From Apoderus coryli (lineage: Eukaryota; Arthropoda; Insecta; Coleoptera; Attelabidae): 64,000 bases of DNA. Below the pieces are notes generated by a model. It did not search any database. It was not told the origin of the DNA and worked only from the letters and a program-made list of their open reading frames with translations. The translations under genes were made by a program, and so were the position numbers. Position 1 is the first letter of the stretch. Every line of letters begins with the position of its first letter. Location: NCBI GenBank assembly GCA_911728435.2, contig OU452198.1, positions 6,014,001 through 6,078,000 of the forward strand. The letters run 5' to 3'. Below are positions 57,868-64,000 of this stretch, one piece after another.

Positions 57868-58719
57868 ATAGTTAGTTTATTAGCATTTATGATAAATTTA
57901 CCACACTAAATTATTTTGGATGAGATTCAAAGTGCTGGATTTAAATAATTTTTTAGTTTATGTAATTTTATACTTTTTCTCTTTCTTTTTGTATCTACTT
58001 TATTTAAACTGTATAATATCGAGAGTTGTCTTTCCTTTTATTTCAATTTGCATTAAAAATTTCTGAGTATCACCTCTCCCTTGTACATTATACCTTGTAA
58101 TAACAGTTTGTTTATTATTAAAACTTGTCAATATTTAAAAATGAATTTTATTTAAATTTGTAGAATTTTGTCCCAGCGTTTCGGCAGTTTCAGGAGTTAT
58201 CTATCGATCGACAGTAAAGTGAAAACCACTCAACACGGAACATTTTGAAATTTACCTATCACTTGTTTCGCGGAAACGGTTATAAATTCTAAGACGACGG
58301 GCGCGACCGAAGAAACCAGTTTCTATGTGAAACGCTTATTGTAAATAGTCTGTCACCCTACCTATCTTATTCCATCATGGGTTCAAATCTATAGGCGTTA
58401 TCCTTTATTACTCTCTAATATGTGGTCCTCAAATTCTCTAACCTGTCATATAATAAATTAAGCTCAAAAAGCTTTATTATTGCCTATGATAATCTTGACA
58501 GTCTTGAATACTATCTTGTCACACCCGCTATATTGTAATAAAAATATTGCATCCGGTCGAACTAAGTATTTTTCTCTGATTAATAATTTCTAAAAGTTCA
58601 TCACTCTAACATCGGTATTGTGTCTTAGACAAAATTTGCTGATTCACATTTTTCCACAAAAGCGGTACCACGCCAGGAATAGACAATTTGATTGGTTAAT
58701 ATTCGAAAAACTGGAAAAA
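57868..58719. other. 3' flank of UBE2L3 and gene-free interval
   Basis: No coding exon is recognised. 58140-58205 ends like a Penelope terminal repeat (GTCCCAGCGTTTCGGC) but lacks the hammerhead core. Confidence 0.4.
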
Positions 58720-59182
58720 GTCAAAAGTTATAAATTTTGACGCAACAGGAAAAACGGGTTCTTCTCTCTGACTTCGGCGAAGTAGACTCTAAGTTCTAGA
58801 AGCGACAAAAAGCACGAACCTCGCCGTTCAGTAGTGTCTTTTAAGCTTTACGTTTTATTGAACACGTATACAGTATTAATTTTAAATTGTAAATTTTTTC
58901 TGAAAGTGAAATTACCGAAAAGATCAGCTGTGTCGTCTAAGATGATGTAAGTACAAATTTGTATGTATTGTATTTAATAATTGTATTTTCTATTAAATTG
59001 ATTTTCTTATAATTTTAAATAATTAATTAAACAAATTAGCTAGTAAAATATATTTGACTTCCCTTTTTTATTTTAAAATAGTTTTCTAAATCTAATAAAG
59101 TAACTATTAACTGGGAGACACGGTTCAAATACAGACCGTCACTCGTGTATGAGGGAGATTCACGAGTAGCTCTACAAGCCAA
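58720..59182 (+). promoter_or_regulatory. Possible promoter and two 5' exons of an unidentified plus-strand gene
   Basis: TATAAATTTTG at about 58727 and a heat-shock-element-like TTCTAGAAG at about 58794 precede a donor-like GAT|GTAAGTAC at 58946. A candidate second exon is 59082-59182, bounded by AAAATAG and AA|GTGAGT, with one open frame (KVTINWETRFKYRPSLVYEG). The first exon cannot supply an in-frame ATG for it, and no later exon was found. It may be non-coding or a chance arrangement. Confidence 0.25.
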
Positions 59183-59587
59183 GTGAGTAAATTATTAAAA
59201 CCAAAAGAATATAATCAATAAATATCAACCCCTTTTCTATATACTATATATATTTTAACATGGAGTCCGCTTACCTTAATTTTCGAATACATTTGTGACA
59301 TAGTGGAGGGTCAAAGAACATTTTCATATACTTATTGTGACAATATACTATTTCTGTAGGTAGTCTTTGGTTTTACGTTCATTTTACAACAAGAATTATA
59401 TTATAATTTCAATCTGTTGGTTGGTTATTTAAGTTTTTAAAATATTAACAAAAGATATATTTTATTTATATTAAACAAAATGTATATATTACTTTAAAAT
59501 TATTTTCTATATTTAAAGGATAAACTTCTATAAAATATATTGTATAAAACTTAATATAGCTAATAATAAAATTTTGTAATCAGGTAC

Positions 59588-60968
59588 TTAATTAAGGCCC
59601 ATTTCCTTGAGAAGATTACCAGCAATTACCAGTCTTTGAATTTCTGAAGTTCCTTCATAGATTTCTGTGATTCTTGCATCCCTATAGTGTCGCTCAGCTG
59701 GCATGTCAGATACGTAGCTGAAAATATATAATTGTATTGAAACCATAACTATTATTATAAATTATACATCATACATATACAACATTTGACACGTTGTGAA
59801 TGTATTTATTATGAAGGTTGTTTTAATTTTTTGACGGGAAGCACAACTGCATTTTTTAGTTTACACAAACAGCCAAAAGACTCGAGGCAATAGTTAAGCT
59901 TTAAAAATATTCATTCATCAGTCATGAATTTATTGATACATTTCTTGAATCTCTATTGATGAAAGAAAGTTGATCTTTTAAGCATCCACGTCAAGTTAAA
60001 TGTATCAGTTTGGTGGACAGTTTTGTTTACAATAACATTCATCACGTTAAATACTAAGATTTTATCTTTTTTTTATACATTTCGCACAATCGTTTGGCTT
60101 TTTGGCATTTTGTATCAAAATGTTTCAAATTTTCCGCGCTATACGATAACCGTAAATTCATATCATGACAGTGTATAATTAATGAAATATCTAGTAAAAA
60201 GAATTTAACAAACATATCAGCTAACAATTTGTGCAGACAGGCTACAATTTCAATAATAATAAAAAATGTTCCGTTTGAACTTAACACATAGACCAACGAG
60301 TGTGCCATGATTGTTTTTCTAAAATTGTAGTTAAATCCAGACGCCCAGAACCTAGATAGTGACGAAGCTAAAAAATCAGTAATCAACGACAAATTTGACA
60401 ACTTCTAATATGTGTGTTTTCTTCGATGGAAAAGCTGCTATGCTGTAGAAAACATGAATGAATTAACGATAACAAGGTCAATATAATTTTTCATCACACA
60501 AACACTAATCCACTTAGCAATAAGGCAACAATAACAGGAGACATAATTATAAAAAAGGACGAATCACAATACTACACTTACCCCATGCCTCCTAAGATCT
60601 GAATACATTGATGACTTAAATATGTCGCAGCCTCACTGGCTGCTAATTTTCCCATTGCTGCTTCTTTAACATAAGGCTGCTTATTATCTTTTAACCAAGC
60701 TGCACGCCAAGTAAGTAATCTAAATTGATCATAAAGTGAAATAACAGGTAAAAATCAACGAATATATTATATTGTTTTACCTTGCAGATTCTAATTTCAA
60801 CGCCATTTCAGCTAATTTATTCTGAATAGTTTGCAGCTTCGTGAGTGGTTTGCCAAATGCTACACGTTTTGAAGCATAATCCGCAGCTAATTCGAGTGAT
60901 GCTTGAGCAATACCTAACGCTTGGCAAGCAATACCTATTCGACCCGCGTCTAACGTAATCATAGCAAT
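59588..60968 (-). CDS. ACADS: Short-chain acyl-CoA dehydrogenase, last three exons (partial)
   Basis: Minus-strand exons are 60968-60781, 60719-60582 and 59717-59588, with in-frame junctions AG|A and GG|C. The protein is the mitochondrial flavoenzyme that oxidises short-chain acyl-CoA in beta-oxidation. Visible are [80 protein letters not shown], then the active-site block [20 protein letters not shown], with the catalytic Glu in YEGTSE, ending NLLKEMGLN. The N-terminal two thirds should lie further right, beyond 64000, so the piggyBac element at 61394 would sit in an intron. If those exons are absent downstream, the gene is disrupted. Confidence 0.92.
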
Positions 60969-61393
60969 CTGGTAAAAACATATCAAAGAATAACTTAGTT
61001 TTTTCTCTTTGAGCGGAAAATACGGGTCAAATCATACTGGAGGTACAGAAAAACATAGTTTACAAGCAGAATATACTTTGAACAGACAGAAAATCACTCG
61101 TACCTTGGTAGTCTTGAATGGACCACTAGTATTAAATAAAGTTTACAATTTATTACTACTTGCACTTGATACCTTGGATTCATGAAATATGCAAGTATTT
61201 TGTTATTAAATTCCTTTGCAGGAATAAAGTGTGAATTACAAGGAAGTTCGCTATTCAACTCAGCTTTATTGACTTGATTTACAATGTGAATGTAAAAGGA
61301 ACGCACGTTAAAGTTAGGTTTAAATTGTAGGAAATTTCCTTGTTTACGTTCTTTAATGTGACAAATTTTCAATCGAATTTTTTTTCACTTTAA
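60969..61393. other. ACADS intron sequence left of the piggyBac element
   Basis: AT-rich, with no further ACADS exon. The minus-strand frame at 61094-61372 has no dehydrogenase motif. The last bases, 61390-61393, are the TTAA target site. Confidence 0.5.
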
Positions 61394-64000
61394 CCCTTTA
61401 TAGTTCTTGGGAGAATAATTTCCCACCGATATGTTTTGGACAAACCAGCGGCTCTTTGTCTTCCCACATACCCCTACCACGTAACATGCGTGGTAACTAT
61501 TAATAAAATATATTCGGCGCGTACCAGTCTCTCTTAGGACGCTAAGGGTGTCACTTGATCTCTTTATGTGGGAAAATATTCTCCCATGGAGCCTTAAGTG
61601 AACAAAATTGAGCCTTGATGTGTTTTGTGAAAATATAGTGGATTTTTTTAATTTATGTGAAGCTTTTATGTGGTAAGTAAATTACAAAACTTTTCTAGTT
61701 GATATATTTGCAGTCACTTAGTTTTATTAGCTTTCAATCAGACTCCAAAATGTCATCTAAGTGCGTAGCCTCAAAAATAATTTTTTTCGCCATGTTTTCG
61801 AACATTAAAAAATACCTAAATAAAGCAAAAACAAAGCCTATTATAACAGAAATCTATAGCTTAAGACCTTATGAGTACTACAAAAAAAAATCAAACTCGT
61901 AAGTTCTTCTGCTGACTTGTTTTGTAACTTTTTTTAATTTGGCACCCGAGTTTCGTATGCACAAACAGCCCAACTTTTTTAATTTATTTTTTCTACTCTG
62001 TTATTTTTTATGTTAATTTATTTTAAATATTAAACTATTAAACGACGCATTTCAGGAACAGCGGTAGCAATTTATATACCTAGTGTTTCAATAAATAATT
62101 GTTTCAGATGAGAATGGCTGGCCTTTCTGACAGCGAACTTGAACGTCTGGTAAATGAGATTGCTGCAAATATCGATACGATCTCGGACGAAATGGCCGAA
62201 AACTCAGACGTTGGTGGCGATTCAGACGCCGAAGATGATTTACCTATGAACACTGGGAATTTAAAACAAATGAATACAAGAAATTATTCATCTTCATCTC
62301 AAGGTGCATCAGTTTCTCACGAATCAGTTGAGACAGACTCAGATTCTGAATCTGATATTATCTACCCCATTGACAGCGACAGCGATGATTTAATTGAAAG
62401 ATTTGGTACCCCTCCAATGAGCAGCGACGGAGAAAGTGATGGAAACAGTGACATGGATACTGGCGACCTTGAATGGTCTAAGCAAGCTTCCGACCCAAAT
62501 AAATATACTAGAGCAAATTTTTCAGAAGAATTCGGCCCTAATTATAATGAAAATTGTAGATCACCTATAGACTTTTTTAATCTCTTTTTTACTTCTTTTT
62601 TTATGTGCGAAATTGTTAGTCAGTCAAACCTATACGCTCAACAACATGGTGCCAACCTTTTACTAACAGTAGAGGAGTTGCGCGCTTGGTTTGGAATATT
62701 AGTTTTTATGGGGATTCACTATCTCCCAGGGGTGAGATTATACTGGTCAATGGATGAAAACTTTCACTGTGAACGGATTGCGCGAATAATGCCGGTAAAG
62801 CGATTTCTAAAAGTACTGCGCTTTCTTCACGTTTCCGATAATAGTAAAATGCCTAAGAAAGGCGAACCTAACTTTGATCGCCTATATAAAATAAGACCAC
62901 TCTTACATTATTTTGGCGAAAAATTCAAAAGGAATTTTCGTCCATCGCGATTTATTTCAATTGATGAAAGTATGGTTGGTTTCAAAGGGCGTAGCACTAT
63001 GAAACAGTACATGCCCATGAAGCCCATAAAACGTGGGTTCAAAGTATGGGTAATGTGTTGTGCCATGACAGGTTATGTAGTGGCTTTTGACGTATATACA
63101 GGCAAAAATAATTCTGACGGAATTGAGGGAACATTGGGCGAAAGAGTGGTTCTAAGATTAGTTAGGGCTTTAGAGGGATCATTTTACTGTGTATTTTTTG
63201 ATAATTTTTTTACGTCGGTCAAGCTTGTTTGGAAACTTCTCTCAAGAAAAATATTTTCTTGTGGGACTGTTCGTTTGAATAGAAAGCATTTACCTGTAAA
63301 TCAAATAAATAAAAATCTGAAGCATCATGAGATAGATTATGCCATGTCTGGAGACATATCGTTCATTCGGTGGGTTGATAGAGGTAAAAAACCAGTATCT
63401 GTGTTAAGTTCAATGCATAATGCTTCTAAAGTTACAACGGTGAAAAGAACCAATAGGATTGGAAAAAAAGAGGAAGTACCCTGTCCGGAAGCAATATCGG
63501 ATTATAATAAATATATGGGTGGGGTAGATAGAATGGACCAAATGCATGCGGCATACAGCGTAGCAAGAAAATCTCGTAGGTGGTGGATTAAATTATTTTA
63601 TTACTATTTTGATATGGCGATTGTGAATGCGTTTATAATTTTTAAAGAATGGCAAAAACAAAATGGTGTTCCAAAGCCCATAACACAACTTCAGTTTTGG
63701 TCACTTTTGGTAAACGAATTAATAGGGAACTTTATAAATAAAAAAAGGAGTTATCAGCCAGGGTTGGGCAGTAAAAATAAAAAACGTAGAGTTTTGACAG
63801 TAATAAATAATACGACTCGTTTCTGTGATGTTGGAAGGCATTTACCTGAAGTAGTCAAGGGCTACAGAAGATGTGCTCAATGCAGCACAAAGGCCAAAGA
63901 AAAAAGAAGCAATATTATCTGTAAAGCATGTAATGTCGCGTTATGTAAAGGGTGTTTTGCCGATTTTCATCAAAGTGATTGATAAGACAATTATAGAATA
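61394..64000 (+). mobile_element. piggyBac-family DNA transposon, right end outside the window
   Basis: TTAA at 61390-61393 followed by CCCTTTATAG is a typical piggyBac left terminus. An internal inverted pair of 18 bp (TGGGAGAATAATTTCCCA at about 61409 and TGGGAAAATATTCTCCCA at about 61567) lies in the subterminal zone. The transposase frame follows. A donor-like GTGGTAAGTAAATT at about 61670 and the acceptor TTTCAG right before the ATG suggest a 5' UTR intron. The right terminal repeat should lie just beyond 64000. Confidence 0.85.
62108..63982 (+). CDS. piggyBac transposase (DDE_Tnp_1_7), intact frame, about 624 aa
   Basis: Catalyses TTAA-specific cut-and-paste transposition. The ATG at 62108 directly follows a TTTCAG acceptor-like sequence; the frame is open three codons further upstream without ATG. 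The N-terminus (about 1-125) is acidic and Ser/Asp-rich (DSDSESDI, DSDSDDL). The nuclease domain follows: FFNLFFTSFFMCEIV, ILVFMGIHYLPGVRLYWSMD, then three Asp-bearing blocks: FISIDESMVGFKGR, YCVFFDNFFTS and YMGGVDRMDQMHA. All three Asp are present. The C-terminus has a Cys-rich zinc finger (CAQC, CKAC, CKGC, HQSD) that binds the ends. The length is within the usual 550-650 range with no stops, so activity is plausible. Confidence 0.94.
   Translation: MRMAGLSDSELERLVNEIAANIDTISDEMAENSDVGGDSDAEDDLPMNTGNLKQMNTRNYSSSSQGASVSHESVETDSDSESDIIYPIDSDSDDLIERFGTPPMSSDGESDGNSDMDTGDLEWSKQASDPNKYTRANFSEEFGPNYNENCRSPIDFFNLFFTSFFMCEIVSQSNLYAQQHGANLLLTVEELRAWFGILVFMGIHYLPGVRLYWSMDENFHCERIARIMPVKRFLKVLRFLHVSDNSKMPKKGEPNFDRLYKIRPLLHYFGEKFKRNFRPSRFISIDESMVGFKGRSTMKQYMPMKPIKRGFKVWVMCCAMTGYVVAFDVYTGKNNSDGIEGTLGERVVLRLVRALEGSFYCVFFDNFFTSVKLVWKLLSRKIFSCGTVRLNRKHLPVNQINKNLKHHEIDYAMSGDISFIRWVDRGKKPVSVLSSMHNASKVTTVKRTNRIGKKEEVPCPEAISDYNKYMGGVDRMDQMHAAYSVARKSRRWWIKLFYYYFDMAIVNAFIIFKEWQKQNGVPKPITQLQFWSLLVNELIGNFINKKRSYQPGLGSKNKKRRVLTVINNTTRFCDVGRHLPEVVKGYRRCAQCSTKAKEKRSNIICKACNVALCKGCFADFHQSD

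Noticed and set aside
58140..58210. A further hammerhead-like sequence (minus strand, CUGAAAC...GAAACGCUGG)
   Set aside because: The core should be CUGANGA; here it is CUGAAAC, and no stem II is possible in the 4-base gap. At best it is a dead Penelope end.
61699..61902. 67-codon plus-strand frame before the piggyBac transposase
   Set aside because: It lies in the probable 5' intron of the element and has no recognisable motif.

Overview
This window is an AT-rich arthropod (most probably insect) genomic segment; the order cannot be fixed from sequence alone. Short GT-AG introns, THAP, MED31, SLX1, UBE2L3, adenosine kinase and acyl-CoA dehydrogenase genes, and a repeat load of BEL/Pao, piggyBac, Penelope, mariner, Harbinger and LINE types all fit an insect chromosome arm with small genes spread among old and young transposons.

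Host genes (exon structures worked out here by reading frames and splice sites): an orphan class A GPCR of about 530 aa (25574-29636, +) with non-canonical motifs; an 89-aa THAP zinc-finger protein (30812-31157, -); a six-exon zinc-dependent alcohol/polyol dehydrogenase of 346 aa (38759-43776, +); adenosine kinase of 335 aa (46514-47666, -); Mediator subunit MED31 of 155 aa (48819-49402, +); a 102-aa putative secreted protein (49626-51594, -); the structure-specific nuclease subunit SLX1 of 263 aa (52095-53174, -); the ubiquitin-conjugating enzyme UBE2L3/UbcH7 of 154 aa (54532-57867, +); and the last three exons of a short-chain acyl-CoA dehydrogenase (59588-60968, -). ADK/MED31 and SLX1/UBE2L3 are divergent pairs. 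They are unrelated housekeeping functions, with no operon-like logic.

The first 25 kb contain almost no host gene. They hold a THAP-domain relic, a foldback element, a composite PIF/Harbinger element with two dead transposase copies, a 334-bp nearly perfect palindrome, several MITEs, an apparently intact BEL/Pao retrotransposon (11748-17791) with LTRs that look identical and a 5-bp target duplication, dead Tc1/mariner-type transposases, and a broken Penelope-like element whose 3' part carries a convincing hammerhead ribozyme. From 22.7 to 28.1 kb are two long foldback elements; the second, and a further hammerhead motif, lie inside the GPCR intron. From 31 to 37 kb are transposase relics, a third hammerhead, LINE and SINE insertions and nested MITEs. 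The window ends inside a piggyBac element (from 61394) whose transposase ORF looks intact, inside what is probably an intron of the acyl-CoA dehydrogenase gene.

The most interesting signals are the hammerhead ribozymes, the 334-bp palindrome, the 905-bp foldback in the GPCR intron, a roughly 190-bp repeat present upstream of both MED31 and UBE2L3, and the GPCR itself.
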